DNA of 64,000 bases from Pseudomonas frederiksbergensis (lineage in GTDB: Bacteria; Pseudomonadota; Gammaproteobacteria; Pseudomonadales; Pseudomonadaceae): the NCBI RefSeq assembly GCF_035751725.1, contig NZ_CP142104.1:1798001-1862000 (forward strand), given 5' to 3'. Positions 34,830-43,859 of this stretch are shown here, in pieces (positions within the stretch are counted from its first letter, which is position 1; each line of letters opens with the position of its first letter). The translations under genes were made by a program, and so were the position numbers. Under the pieces are notes generated by a model, which had not been told where the DNA came from, did no database searches, and saw nothing but the letters and a program-made list of their open reading frames with translations.

Positions 34830-36272
34830 ATGACCAACCTCCTGCTCTATCAACGTATTGCGCAACAGTTGGCTGAAGACATCCGGCGCGGGGTGTATCA
34901 GCCCGGAGAACGCGTGCCGTCGGTGCGCAAGATGAGCTCGCAGCTCAACGTCAGCCACGCCACGGTGCTGCAGGCCTATGCCAATCTTGAAGACCAGGGG
35001 CTGATTCGCGCGCGGCCGCAATCGGGCTACTACGTGCACCAGACGCCGGCCTTGACCGCGCCGACGCCGGACATCGCCCGGGTCGAACGTCCCGGGTTGG
35101 TGACACGCAGCAGCATCATCCAGCAGGTGTTGGTCGAGTCGCGCCGCGAAGGCGTGTTTCCGTTGGGCGCGGCGGTGCCGAGCGTTGATTATCTCCCTGT
35201 CCGGGCATTGCATCAGCAATTGGCCAAGGTCACGCGCTTCCACAGCCCACGGGCCTTCAGCTACATGTTCAGTCCCGGCTTCGAGCCGTTGCGCCGTCAA
35301 GTCGCGATCCGTATGCGTGATGCCGGCGTCGTGGTGGACCCTTCCGAGGTAGTGATTACACACGGCTGCGTCGACGCCCTGCAGATGTCCCTGAGGGTGC
35401 TGACGCGTCCCGGGGATCTGATCGCCGCCGAGTCGCCTACTTACTACGGGTTGCTGCAACTGGCGGATCTGTTGGGCCTGAAGGTGATCGAGATTCCCAG
35501 CGACCCGGTCACTGGCATGAGCCTTGAGGCCCTGCAACTGGCGGCTAACCAATGGTCGATCAAGGCGTTGGTGCTGACCACGCGCTTGAGCAATCCCCTC
35601 GGCGGCACGATGCCCGAGGAGCGGCAAAAGCAACTGCTGCGCCTGGCATCGGACTTTGACATCCAGATCGTCGAAGACGACATTTATGGCGAACTGATGT
35701 TCGAACAGGGCCGGACCAAGGCATTGAAGGCCTACGATCGCTTGGATCGAGTGATCTACTGTTCGAGTTTTTCCAAGACCCTGTCACCTGGCGTTCGGAT
35801 TGGCTGGATGATCGCCGGCAAGTTCCAGCAAGAGATCCAGCGACTCCAGACCTTCAGCACCCATTCGGCATGCAGTGTGACGCAGATGGGCATCGCGGCT
35901 TACCTGGAGAACGGCGGTTACGACCGGCACCTGCGCTACATCCGCCAGGAGTACCGCAAGAATCTCAGTGCCTTCCAGTTGGCGGTGCAGCAGTACTTCC
36001 CGGAAGGTACGCAAATGAGTCGTCCCACCGGAGGTTTCATCCTTTGGGTCAGCCTGCCGGGGCGGGTCAACACCCAGGAGCTGCATGTCCGTGCACTGCA
36101 ACAAGGCATCAGCATCGCGCCTGGGCTGATTTTCAGTAACACCGAGCAATTCAATCACTGCATCCGCCTGAACTGCGGCACGCCCTGGAATCGCGAGGCA
36201 GAGCGGGCCTTGATGACGCTGGGATTGCTGGCCACTCAACTGTGCCAAGAGACCGCCAGCGGGTTATTTTAG
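34830..36272 (+). CDS. MocR-type PLP-dependent transcriptional regulator
   Basis: A 480-residue fusion of a GntR winged helix (residues 1-75, RVPSVRKMSSQLNVSHATVLQAYANLEDQGLI) with a fold-type I aminotransferase domain. The PLP lysine is in SSFSKTLSPGVRIGW, and the NPLGGTMPEERQ motif is present. MocR proteins sense amino acids or PLP-linked metabolites and usually control a nearby gene. No Shine-Dalgarno is visible, which suggests a leaderless or weakly translated message. ACTGT repeats at 34727, 34751 and 34772 in the upstream region could be its binding sites. The target is unknown. Confidence 0.88.
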   Translation: MTNLLLYQRIAQQLAEDIRRGVYQPGERVPSVRKMSSQLNVSHATVLQAYANLEDQGLIRARPQSGYYVHQTPALTAPTPDIARVERPGLVTRSSIIQQVLVESRREGVFPLGAAVPSVDYLPVRALHQQLAKVTRFHSPRAFSYMFSPGFEPLRRQVAIRMRDAGVVVDPSEVVITHGCVDALQMSLRVLTRPGDLIAAESPTYYGLLQLADLLGLKVIEIPSDPVTGMSLEALQLAANQWSIKALVLTTRLSNPLGGTMPEERQKQLLRLASDFDIQIVEDDIYGELMFEQGRTKALKAYDRLDRVIYCSSFSKTLSPGVRIGWMIAGKFQQEIQRLQTFSTHSACSVTQMGIAAYLENGGYDRHLRYIRQEYRKNLSAFQLAVQQYFPEGTQMSRPTGGFILWVSLPGRVNTQELHVRALQQGISIAPGLIFSNTEQFNHCIRLNCGTPWNREAERALMTLGLLATQLCQETASGLF

Positions 36273-36357
36273 AAATCAACGGGTTAGCCCGATGTGCTTG
36301 TCAGCGCCTCGATATCGGGCGAGCATGGACGTCTCTGCCGTAGGTGTCGTCGTGTCT

Positions 36358-36840
36358 ATGAAAGCCATTGTTCCTGCTGCCTGGGTTTTGATCGGCCTGT
36401 TGAGTGCCCTCCAAATGGGAGGTGCGGTGGCAGCTCCGACGCAGGAGAAGCCTGCCGCCAGCGCCACCAAGGACACCCCGAAGAAAACGGCCGAGGTCAA
36501 AAAGACGGTCAAGAAGGCAGCCGCCAAAACGGCCCCCGCAAAGAAAAAACGCGCGCCTATCGCCTCCAAGAGTAAATCGGCCCGTGAGGTCGCCAAGACC
36601 CCGTTGCCGCCGGCCAAGCTGGACTTGAGCCTGCCACATGAGATGGTTGACCAGCTGCAGCCACCCGGCAAGACGCCCCTGCCCAAGCGTGAGCCGCTAT
36701 TGCCGTCCATGTTCGGCGACAAACCAGGCCCGTTCCAACTCAACGGTCGTCTGTTGAGCAACGAGATGCAGCTGCCGCTGCGCAATCAGGAGCGCAACGA
36801 AGTGGAAGGCGCGGCGCTGGAGTTCGAATTCAAGCAATGA
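36358..36840 (+). CDS. Exported Lys/Ala/Pro-rich protein, function unknown
   Basis: About 160 residues. The start has a hydrophobic signal-like segment (MKAIVPAAWVLIGLLSALQM), then a Lys/Ala-rich stretch of about 60 residues resembling histone H1-like tails, then a Pro-rich conserved C-terminal part (LPPAKLDLSLPHEMVDQLQ, LPKREPLLPSMFGDKPGPFQL). Homologues are common in pseudomonads, sometimes mislabelled as translation initiation factor 2 because of the low-complexity part. In-frame ATG codons at 36325 and 36292 are also possible starts; 36358 best fits the signal peptide. Confidence 0.7.
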   Translation: MKAIVPAAWVLIGLLSALQMGGAVAAPTQEKPAASATKDTPKKTAEVKKTVKKAAAKTAPAKKKRAPIASKSKSAREVAKTPLPPAKLDLSLPHEMVDQLQPPGKTPLPKREPLLPSMFGDKPGPFQLNGRLLSNEMQLPLRNQERNEVEGAALEFEFKQ

Positions 36841-36988
36841 GCCCGTCGCATGTTGCTGTTCGTCGCTGACTGCCGAGTCATCCTGCCTACAACCAAAAAA
36901 ACACCTGCACGGCAATTTAAAACGAGTGTTTTAGCCGTTACCCTGTGTCCTGTTACCCAACGTTACCTGTCGTGAGGATCCTGTCGTC

Positions 36989-37243
36989 ATGAAGTGCCGA
37001 GAAGGCTGTGGCGCCTGTTGCATCGCCCCTTCCATCAGTTCTCCCATCCCTGGCATGCCCCAAGGCAAGCCGGCGGGGGAGCGTTGCGTGCAGTTATCGG
37101 CAGACAATCTCTGCCAGATTTTCGGCCAGCCGGAACGCCCGGCGGTGTGCTCGGCGTTTGAAGCGGACCCTGAGGTCTGCGGCAACAGCAGCGAAGAAGC
37201 CATTCGATTGATTGGCTGGTGGGAGCAGGTCACGGCAGCGTAG
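36989..37243 (+). CDS. YkgJ family cysteine-cluster protein
   Basis: An 84-residue protein with the YkgJ pattern of conserved cysteines: CREGCGACCIAP at the start, then CVQL, CQIF, VCSAF and VCG, eight or nine in all. Such clusters probably bind zinc or an iron-sulphur centre; their role is not known. It has no signal peptide. The start ATG is preceded only by a weak GTGAGGATCC. It lies 54 bases before the START-domain gene. Confidence 0.82.
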   Translation: MKCREGCGACCIAPSISSPIPGMPQGKPAGERCVQLSADNLCQIFGQPERPAVCSAFEADPEVCGNSSEEAIRLIGWWEQVTAA

Positions 37244-37297
37244 TGGGACAACGATCGAGAATGATCTGAACGAACTTGGACGATAAGGAAAACAATT

Positions 37298-37906
37298 ATG
37301 GGTTCGCTGCATCGTATGGCTGCTTTGTGTGGTTTGACCGTCTTGTTGGCAACGGCTACCGCCCAGGCAGAAGACTGGCAGGTCGCCAAGGATAAGGAAG
37401 GTATCCAGGTTTCGCTGAGCGAGGTACCTGGCTCGAAGTACAAGGCCTATCGCGGCGTCACCGTGATGAAAACCACCATGGCCAAACTGCGGGCCCTGCA
37501 GGAAGACGTCACGGGCGCGTGCGCGTGGATCCATGAATGCAAGAGCCAGAAGCTGCTCAAGCATGAGGGCGACAAGAGTTGGACGTATACCCAATTCAAT
37601 ACGCCATGGCCGGTCACGTCCCGTGACTCCGTGCTGGAAGTCACGACCGTCGAAGGTGCTGATGGTAGCTTGACGCGCAACCTCAAGGGTGTGCCCACCT
37701 ATGCCCCGCAAGAGAAAGGCTTCGTGCGCGTGACGCAAGTCGATGGCTTCTGGAAGTTCACGCCCAAGGGAGCGAACCAGATCGAAGTGATTTATCAGGT
37801 GCACACCGAGCCGGGTGGTGATGTTCCGTCCTGGCTGGCCAACAAGTTCGTGGTGGATGCGCCGTTCAATACGCTGAAAGCACTGAAAGAACGCGCTGAA
37901 AAATAA
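37298..37906 (+). CDS. Exported START-domain (lipid-binding) protein
   Basis: A 202-residue secreted protein. The signal peptide covers about residues 1-24 (ending AQA), and the mature part is a START/SRPBCC-like domain with GVTVMKTTMAKLRALQED, WTYTQFNTPWPVTSRDSVL, and VIYQVHTEPGGDVPSWLANKFVVDAPFNTL (read piecewise). Such proteins hold lipids or other hydrophobic ligands in the periplasm. AAGGAAAAC precedes the ATG. A clear terminator follows. Confidence 0.83.
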   Translation: MGSLHRMAALCGLTVLLATATAQAEDWQVAKDKEGIQVSLSEVPGSKYKAYRGVTVMKTTMAKLRALQEDVTGACAWIHECKSQKLLKHEGDKSWTYTQFNTPWPVTSRDSVLEVTTVEGADGSLTRNLKGVPTYAPQEKGFVRVTQVDGFWKFTPKGANQIEVIYQVHTEPGGDVPSWLANKFVVDAPFNTLKALKERAEK

Positions 37907-37924
37907 ACAGCAGCTTCATTGAAG

Positions 37925-37948
37925 AAACCGCCCTTGAGGCGGTTTTTT
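37925..37948 (+). terminator. Terminator after the START-domain gene
   Basis: AAACCGCC (37925-37932) pairs with GGCGGTTT (37938-37945), with five bases in the loop and a T run after. Confidence 0.92.
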
Positions 37949-38044
37949 CATTGGAACCGTCAGCGAACTGAGCGGAACGATCGTTTCGCCGCCAGTGTCG
38001 AGATAGAGGTAAGCCCGGCCACTCCATCGATCAAGGAGACACTG

Positions 38045-38281
38045 ATGCAAAAGTGGGAAATCACCTTCGTTGACGATCACGGCGAAACGATCGCCGAGCA
38101 GTTTGATTACGCCCAGGAGCCCACGATGGAACAAGCTGCACAATTGATTCGTGAAAAGCTGGTGCCTCTCTCGAAAGAGCTGGACCTCAACGACCTGGAA
38201 GGTCGCACCGACGATCCCACAGTCAAGAGCCTCAAAACCCAAAACAGCATTGAAATCATCAGCATTAAACCGATTTCATGA
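38045..38281 (+). CDS. Conserved small protein, unknown function
   Basis: A 78-residue acidic cytoplasmic protein starting MQKWEITFVDDHGET and ending EIISIKPIS. AAGGAGAC lies just upstream of ATG 38045, a strong translation start, so this is a real gene although an in-frame extension to 37919 exists. The alternating beta and helical pattern suggests one small alpha/beta domain. I do not recognise a named family. Its nearest neighbours are the START-domain gene and rraB. Confidence 0.7.
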   Translation: MQKWEITFVDDHGETIAEQFDYAQEPTMEQAAQLIREKLVPLSKELDLNDLEGRTDDPTVKSLKTQNSIEIISIKPIS

Positions 38282-38482
38282 AATCATTGTCTGGTCCCGC
38301 TTGGCAGTGGCGATGACTTGAAGCTACTCTGCAATCGAGATCAGCGAAAGGATCGCCAAGGTCCGGTCTTGTCAGCTACATGCTTGTGTCCCGACGGCCA
38401 ATTGATGCCGTACTGCTTGTAACCGCAGGTTGCACGCACGGGAAGACGGAAAGTCTATCCATCGGTCTGAGGAGGACGTTTC

Positions 38483-38824
38483 ATGAGCACAGCCTATCAA
38501 GAAGACATCAGCACCAGCGTGCTGCGCCGCATGAAAGAAGGCGGTTTCGATTTCTCCCAATTCCATCCCATCGAGTTCTACGCCATCTTCCCCGACGAGG
38601 AGCGGGCGCGCAGGGCGGCAGGTCATTTTCGGGGGGAGTCGTTGAATGCGCAGATCAGCGCTCGGGACGATGGCGCCTGGTCGCTCGAACTGAGCCGGGT
38701 GATGTACGCCACTTATGATGACATCGGCGACTTCGAGTTGAACTTCGAAGCGGTGGTCGAGCCCCTGGGTGGCATTATCGAAGGGTGGGGCGTCAAGCAG
38801 GAGATCCGCCGCCTGCAGGCCTGA
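38483..38824 (+). CDS. rraB: Ribonuclease E inhibitor RraB
   Basis: A 113-residue protein of the RraB (DUF1260) family, which binds RNase E and changes mRNA turnover. Visible features are the acidic, Phe-rich start (MKEGGFDFSQFHPIEFYAIFPDEERA) and LSRVMYATYDDIGDFELNFE, with EGWGVKQE near the end. GAGGAGGACGTTTC precedes the ATG. It appears monocistronic. Assignment is from family resemblance, not from context. Confidence 0.82.
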   Translation: MSTAYQEDISTSVLRRMKEGGFDFSQFHPIEFYAIFPDEERARRAAGHFRGESLNAQISARDDGAWSLELSRVMYATYDDIGDFELNFEAVVEPLGGIIEGWGVKQEIRRLQA

Positions 38825-39105
38825 CACCTTTTCCCTGCATCACAGCAACGGCTGACCTTTGTGTCGGCCGTTTTCATGTCTGGCCCCGATCAATTTATCT
38901 GCAGCCAACCACGATCATGAGTCGACTATGCTCTGGAGAGCAACGTTTTGCGTCGCAATGAAGCGAGGCAGGCCGGACAGGGATATTCGCCGCACCACGA
39001 GGGTGCTCGGCCTGTCGAGGGATAAACCAAGTCGTTGATCATAAAGCGTTTATGCCGCTGGCACGGGCCTTGCGACGCCTAAGCCAGGGTGACAAGGAGT
39101 ACGGC

Positions 39106-39395
39106 ATGAGCCGCACTGGTTTTGATGAGATGTACGATGCCGACGGCCAGGTCCGCCCCCACTATCGTGCCTTCGCCCGTTGGCTGGCCGAAACACCCGA
39201 TGAACTCCTGGCCTTGATCCGTTCGCGGAACGCATCGATCTGTGCGGTCGTCGAGGCGCTCCGTTCGTCCTCTCGGGTCGGGAAACGCGCCTGGTGCCGG
39301 GCGGCCTGACCCGCGTGGCGCTGCGCGAAGGTTCCCTGGTGGTCAACTCGTCCCAGGGCGGTGGTACCAAGGACACCTGGGGGGTCGAAGAATGA
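39106..39395 (+). pseudogene. Circularly permuted ATP-grasp protein, internal-deletion pseudogene
   Basis: The first 36 codons (39106-39213, start preceded by AAGGAG) encode the standard N-terminus FDEMYDADGQVRPHYRAFARWLAETP. From 39216 a different frame encodes the standard C-terminus, from [11 protein letters not shown] through [19 protein letters not shown] to [12 protein letters not shown], ending at TGA 39393-39395. Intact family members have about 470 residues, so some 380 residues are missing and the ends are out of frame. It stands exactly where the intact gene belongs, before the alpha-E and transglutaminase genes. The ATP-binding centre is gone, so it cannot work. Confidence 0.85.
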
Positions 39396-39405
39396 AGGAA
39401 CCGAC

Positions 39406-40356
39406 ATGTTAAGCAGGACCGCCTCGGATCTTTATTGGATGTCGCGTTATCTGGAGCGGGCGGAGAACCTCGCACGGATGCTCGACGTCAGCTACTTGCT
39501 GTCATTGATGCCCCAGGACGGGCGTGGCGACGGCTTGCATGAACTGGCGATGCCGCTGTTGATCACCGGTACGCTGGAGGATTACCGGGACAGGCACGGC
39601 GAACCCCATGCCGAACGCTTGCTGCATTTTTTCGCGCTGGAAGCAGCCAATCCGGCAAGCATCTACAGTTGCCTCGGCTCTGCGCGGGCGAGCGCACACG
39701 CGGTGCGAGGGCGAATCACCGCCGACATGTGGGAAAACGTCAACGCGACCTGGCTGGAGATTCGCGACATCGCCGAGCGAGGCCTGGGGCGCTACGGCAT
39801 GAGCCGTTTTTGTGAGTGGATCAAGGAACGATCGCACCTGTTTCGAGGCGCCACCTACGGCACCATCATGCGCAACGATGCGTTCCGTTTCATTCGGCTG
39901 GGGACCTTCATCGAAAGGGCCGACAACACTTTGCGCCTGCTCGACGCCCGCTACGAAATGGCCGGCGACCAGGCCGACGCGGTCAGCGACGGGACCGCCC
40001 ACGCCTACTATCAGTGGAGCGCGCTGTTGCGGGCACTGTCCTCCTTCGAGGCCTACACCGAAATCTACCGTGACGCCCCGGTGGCGCGCCATGTGGCCGA
40101 GCTGTTGCTGTTGCGCGCGGACGTGCCGCGTTCATTGCGCGCCTGCACCGAAGAAATCGACCAGATCCTCGCCAGCCTGCCGGGTACCAATGGGCGCGCG
40201 GCGCAGCGCCTGGCGGCGGAAATGGACGCACGCCTGCGCTACACCGGCATCAGCGAAATCCTGGACGGTGGGTTGCATGCCTGGCTCACCGAATTCATCC
40301 CACTGGTTCGTGAACTGGGCGATGCCATTCACAGTTCCTACCTGGAGGTCTTATGA
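39406..40356 (+). CDS. Alpha-E domain protein (DUF403)
   Basis: A 316-residue all-helical alpha-E protein, usually encoded next to a circularly permuted ATP-grasp enzyme and a transglutaminase-like protein; together they are thought to build or modify a peptide. Signatures are LSRTASDLYWMSRYLERAENLARML at the start, RFCEWIKERSHLFRGATYGTIMRNDAFRFIRLGTFIERADNTLRLL in the middle (read piecewise) and HAWLTEFIPLVRELGDAI. ATG 39406 follows AAGGAACCG. Its end overlaps the next gene by four bases. Its usual partner upstream is a pseudogene here. Confidence 0.9.
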   Translation: MLSRTASDLYWMSRYLERAENLARMLDVSYLLSLMPQDGRGDGLHELAMPLLITGTLEDYRDRHGEPHAERLLHFFALEAANPASIYSCLGSARASAHAVRGRITADMWENVNATWLEIRDIAERGLGRYGMSRFCEWIKERSHLFRGATYGTIMRNDAFRFIRLGTFIERADNTLRLLDARYEMAGDQADAVSDGTAHAYYQWSALLRALSSFEAYTEIYRDAPVARHVAELLLLRADVPRSLRACTEEIDQILASLPGTNGRAAQRLAAEMDARLRYTGISEILDGGLHAWLTEFIPLVRELGDAIHSSYLEVL

Positions 40357-41156
40357 GACTCTCGATCAGCCACGAAACGGCCTACCACTACGAAGACCAG
40401 GTTCGCGCCAGCATCCAGTACCTGCGCCTGACACCGCACGACAGCGAACGCCAGCATGTGCTGAGCTGGCAGCTGGATCTGCCCAGGCCGGTGCGGTCGC
40501 AGCTCGATCCGTTCGGCAACATCCTGCATGTGCTGACGTTGGACGAGCCCCACGAAACCATCATCATCGGTGCCCGTGGGCAGGTGGATATCGACCCGTT
40601 GCACGAAGCCGAGCATGAAAGCCGTTCGGCGCTGCCGTTCTTGCGCTTCACCCGGCTTACTGAGGCCGACGATGCGCTTCGTGTCTTCGCTCAAGCGCAA
40701 TGCAAGCAGCGGCGGGATCGCTCGGCGTTGATCGACCTGATGCACGGGCTGAACCAGCACATGGCCTACACGCCCGGCGCCACTGAAGTCGAGACCAGCG
40801 CGGCCCAGGCCTTTGCCGGGCGCAGCGGGGTGTGCCAGGACCATGCCCATGCGTTTCTCGCGTGCGCTCGCAGCCTGGGTGTGCCGGCGCGTTATGTCTC
40901 GGGCTACCTGTTCAATGAGGACAGCGAACACCTCGCCAGCCACGCCTGGGCCGAGGCGTGGCTCGATGACGCCTGGTACAGCTTTGACGTGACCAACCAA
41001 CTGGCTCGCCCGGAGCGACACCTGAAGTTGGCGGTGGGCCTGGATTACCTCGATGCCTGCCCAGTGCGTGGCATGCGCCGAGGCGGCGGATATGAACAAA
41101 TGCACGCAAAAGTGCTGGTGACGCCCGCGCCGGTGATTACGGTGCAGCAGCAGTAA
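40353..41156 (+). CDS. Transglutaminase-like cysteine protease family protein
   Basis: A 267-residue protein with a beta-rich N-terminal domain (about residues 1-90) and a transglutaminase core. The catalytic triad is Cys in RSGVCQDHAHAF, His in ASHAWAEAWL and Asp in SFDVTN. It overlaps the alpha-E gene by four bases (ATGA). The family is found with alpha-E and ATP-grasp partners, as here. Whether it acts as a protease or cross-linker is unknown. Loss of the ATP-grasp partner may leave it without its usual substrate. Confidence 0.88.
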   Translation: MRLSISHETAYHYEDQVRASIQYLRLTPHDSERQHVLSWQLDLPRPVRSQLDPFGNILHVLTLDEPHETIIIGARGQVDIDPLHEAEHESRSALPFLRFTRLTEADDALRVFAQAQCKQRRDRSALIDLMHGLNQHMAYTPGATEVETSAAQAFAGRSGVCQDHAHAFLACARSLGVPARYVSGYLFNEDSEHLASHAWAEAWLDDAWYSFDVTNQLARPERHLKLAVGLDYLDACPVRGMRRGGGYEQMHAKVLVTPAPVITVQQQ

Positions 41157-41168
41157 CGGACGGAGCTT

Positions 41169-41195
41169 GTGGCGAGGGAGCTCGTGCCCTCGCTA
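41169..41195. repeat. REP-like hairpin
   Basis: GCGAGGG (41172-41178) and CCCTCGC (41187-41193) form a stem between the converging transglutaminase and cytochrome genes. It is a REP variant that could also end transcription from both sides. Confidence 0.65.
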
Positions 41196-41204
41196 CGCAA
41201 GCAA

Positions 41205-42017
41205 CTACTGTTTCAACGGCTGCTTGCGTCCTGCCATGTGCTTCAAATACCCGACCAACTGATCCAGCTCCGGATCGGGGAGCACCGCCGCGGAGAATCC
41301 CGGCATTTTGCCCTGGGGCCAATGGCGCAGGCCTTGAGGGTCACGGATGTAACGCTTGAGGAAATCTTGCGAGAAGTATTCCGTAGGGTTGAAGGGAATG
41401 TTCAGGTCGGGACCAAACTGCGCGTCACCGGCGCCGTTGAGACGATGGCAGGCCAGGCAGTTTTTCTGGAACAACTCGAAGCCTTTGTTGACCGGATCGT
41501 CCTTGGCCAGGCTCGGCGAGGGCAGTAGGGCCGGGAACCGATCGGCCACCGCCGACAGGCGCTTGATACTTGCCACTGCGTAGGGCCATTGCTCGGGGCT
41601 GATAGGGCCCGCTTGTGGATCGGTCCACACCAGATAGAACGGGCCGGCGCTTTTCTTGCCTTCTCCCAAGGGCGGCCAGGGTTTGGCCGGGTCCTCGATC
41701 GCCAGCCACGCGCGGGCGCCGTTCGCATTGAGCAGTGGCGCCGCGGGCATCTCGGCCGCGAAACCGTCCAGGGCCACGGCTTGCAGATGATCGTCAGGTT
41801 TTATCCCGGTCAACAGCGAGGCCAACGGCACGGCGCGATAGGTCATCGGTTTCTTGTAGGAAACGTCTTCGTTGATCTGGACCGTTTGCGCTTCAGGATG
41901 CTTGAGCAGCTCTTCGGTTTGCCAGGTGCGGGCGCCCGCACCCAGATCCAGCGCCAGTTGCGCCGCGTATAGAGGGCTGCTGATCAGCAGCGCCCCAATG
42001 ACGATAAATGCTTTCAA
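41205..42017 (-). CDS. Exported c-type cytochrome
   Basis: A 270-residue periplasmic cytochrome with a signal peptide of about 18 residues (ending LYA before AQL), an N-terminal part of about 170 residues without obvious heme site, and a C-terminal class I cytochrome c domain with one CLACH heme motif and the distal Met in QGKMPGFSAAVLPDPELDQLVGYL. The start is TTG at 42017, with GGAAGG on the minus strand eight bases upstream; there is no in-frame ATG giving a signal peptide. The redox partner is unknown. Confidence 0.85.
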   Translation of the reverse strand: MKAFIVIGALLISSPLYAAQLALDLGAGARTWQTEELLKHPEAQTVQINEDVSYKKPMTYRAVPLASLLTGIKPDDHLQAVALDGFAAEMPAAPLLNANGARAWLAIEDPAKPWPPLGEGKKSAGPFYLVWTDPQAGPISPEQWPYAVASIKRLSAVADRFPALLPSPSLAKDDPVNKGFELFQKNCLACHRLNGAGDAQFGPDLNIPFNPTEYFSQDFLKRYIRDPQGLRHWPQGKMPGFSAAVLPDPELDQLVGYLKHMAGRKQPLKQ

Positions 42018-42141
42018 ATGAATCGCCTTCCATGTCGAGGGGGAGCGCAAAGGTTGGCACAGCCACCGTTGCCGGACAACGAACCCTCTCACATTTATTG
42101 GGCGAAGCAACGTCTGTTGATGCGGACACCGCGCGCCTGGT

Positions 42142-42237
42142 TCAGCCGATCACTTTAGTGATATTCGGCAAGATCAACAGCAGCGTCGTGGCGAAGAGAA
42201 TGAGTCCGGCTTGACGAACTTTCGAATGTTTGAACAT
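42142..42237 (-). CDS. 31-residue single-span membrane peptide
   Basis: A short ORF encodes MFKHSKVRQAGLILFATTLL followed by LILPNITKVIG. The centre is a clear membrane segment, and the positive N-terminus suggests an N-in orientation. AAAAAGGCGGG lies about ten bases before the ATG on the minus strand. The same reading frame continues upstream to 42354 without a ribosome binding site. No family is recognised; it could be a small membrane-protein partner, possibly of the cytochrome, which is on the same strand. Confidence 0.55.
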   Translation of the reverse strand: MFKHSKVRQAGLILFATTLLLILPNITKVIG

Positions 42238-42628
42238 GGCTGACCCGCCTTTTTTGTTATTTCCTGAGGCCAGCCTGCGTAACTCCGTGACGGCTGGCGG
42301 TGCACTTCCTGTGTGACAAGCGCCTCGGCAAAACCCGACGACTTTCTTGTACAAGGTTTACATTAGGGGCCGCAGCCCACTTGGCTTAGATCCAATTAAT
42401 ATCAGGTTAGCGCTTGACGCTATCAAAAAGACATGAGGCCTATTGCCAGCTGCTTGCCGGCCCTTTTGCTAGACAGCTTGCTTACCTGAAACGGTTAACC
42501 CGATAGCTCGCTACCGTTCGTCTGAGCGTGCCTGTCAATGCCATTGAGCCTTGAGGTCATTGCATCCGCGGCCGCTGGGCTTAAGGTTGGAGATGTTCTG
42601 GATTAGCCGATGGCGGCTTGAGGATGTC
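42238..42628. other. Gene-free divergent spacer (391 bases)
   Basis: This gap lies between the small membrane peptide (minus) and the thiolase gene (plus) and must hold both promoters. An inverted repeat TAGCG-CTTGA-CGCTA sits at 42408-42422, and AACGGT/ACCGTT arms flank 17 bases near 42490-42515. No convincing -35/-10 pair, sRNA terminator or PsrA box was found. Confidence 0.5.
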
Positions 42629-43834
42629 ATGACCGAAGCGATGATTTTTGACGCATTACGCACGCCTCGCGGCAAGGGTAAATCTGATGGCGCCCTGCAC
42701 ACCGTCAAGCCGGTGACCCTGGTCAGCGGGCTGTTGACCGCGTTGCGCGAACGCACCAGCCTGGACACTAGCCAGGTAGACGACATCGTGCTCGGCTGCG
42801 TGACGCCGATTGGCGATCAAGGTGCCGACATCGCGAAGACCGCCGCCCTGGTGGCTGATTGGGATGTCAGCGTGCCTGGCGTTCAGCTCAACCGCTTTTG
42901 CGCCTCGGGCCTGGAGGCGGTGAACCTGGCGGCGATGAAAGTGCGCTCCGGTTTCGAAGACCTCGTGGTGGCGGGCGGCGTCGAGTCCATGTCACGGGTG
43001 CCAATGGGCAGCGATGGCGGCGCATGGGCGCTGGACCCTCAATCCAACTTGCACGGTCATTTCGTTCCCCAGGGCATCGGCGCCGACTTGATCGCCACCC
43101 TGGAGGGCTTCAGTCGCGAGGATGTCGATGCCTTTGCGTTGCAGTCCCAGCAAAAAGCCGCGCGGGCGCGGGGAAACGGTTCGTTCGATAAATCACTGGT
43201 GGCGGTGCGGGACCAGAACGGCATCGTGCTATTGGATCACGACGAATTCATCCGCGCCGACTCGACGCTCGAAGGCCTGGGCAAACTGCGGCCAAGCTTC
43301 GAAGCGATGGGCCAAATGGGGTTCGACGCCACGGCATTACGCGTCTATAGCCATGTCGAGCGGATCAATCATGTGCACACCCCGGGCAACAGCTCGGGCA
43401 TCGTCGATGGCGCGGCGCTGATGCTCATCGGTTCCCAGGCCAAAGGCCGCGAGCTGGGGATGCAACCCCGGGCGCGGATTGTCGCCACCGCCGTCACCAG
43501 CACCGAGCCGACCATCATGCTCACGGGCCCGGCCCCCGCCACCCGCAAGGCGTTGGCGAAAGCGGGGCTGCGGGTCGAGGACATCGACCTGTTCGAAGTC
43601 AACGAAGCCTTCGCCTCGGTGGTACTCAAGTTCATCAAGGACATGGCCATCGACCCCGCCAGGGTCAACGTCAACGGCGGCTCGATCGCCATGGGCCATC
43701 CGTTGGGCGCCACCGGGTGCGCAATCCTCGGCACGCTGCTCGATGAACTGGAGGCGCGTCGCCTGCGTTATGGCCTGGCGACGCTATGTGTTGGCGGCGG
43801 CATGGGTATTGCCACTGTCATCGAACGCCTCTGA
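42629..43834 (+). CDS. Acetyl-CoA C-acyltransferase (thiolase)
   Basis: A 401-residue thiolase that cleaves 3-ketoacyl-CoA in the last step of beta-oxidation. The nucleophile is Cys in [12 protein letters not shown] (about residue 90), and the C-terminal [21 protein letters not shown] and CVGGGMG motifs supply the His and second Cys. ATG 42629 follows GAGGATGTC. The next gene, 25 bases on, encodes the matching enoyl-CoA hydratase/3-hydroxyacyl-CoA dehydrogenase, so together they form a full beta-oxidation cycle of the FadI/FadJ or acetoacetyl-CoA type. Confidence 0.93.
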   Translation: MTEAMIFDALRTPRGKGKSDGALHTVKPVTLVSGLLTALRERTSLDTSQVDDIVLGCVTPIGDQGADIAKTAALVADWDVSVPGVQLNRFCASGLEAVNLAAMKVRSGFEDLVVAGGVESMSRVPMGSDGGAWALDPQSNLHGHFVPQGIGADLIATLEGFSREDVDAFALQSQQKAARARGNGSFDKSLVAVRDQNGIVLLDHDEFIRADSTLEGLGKLRPSFEAMGQMGFDATALRVYSHVERINHVHTPGNSSGIVDGAALMLIGSQAKGRELGMQPRARIVATAVTSTEPTIMLTGPAPATRKALAKAGLRVEDIDLFEVNEAFASVVLKFIKDMAIDPARVNVNGGSIAMGHPLGATGCAILGTLLDELEARRLRYGLATLCVGGGMGIATVIERL

Positions 43835-43859
43835 GCCCCGACTTCAAGGAACACATTTC

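Noticed and set aside
36918..36933. TAAAAC-GAGT-GTTTTA as another PsrA box.
   Set aside because: It is a neat inverted repeat, but it lacks the (G/C)AAAC core and precedes a gene with no link to fatty acids.
43479..43859. An N-terminal extension of the FadB-like frame back to 43479.
   Set aside because: It overlaps the end of the thiolase gene in another frame; the ATG at 43860 has AAGGAA before it and starts the conserved crotonase domain.
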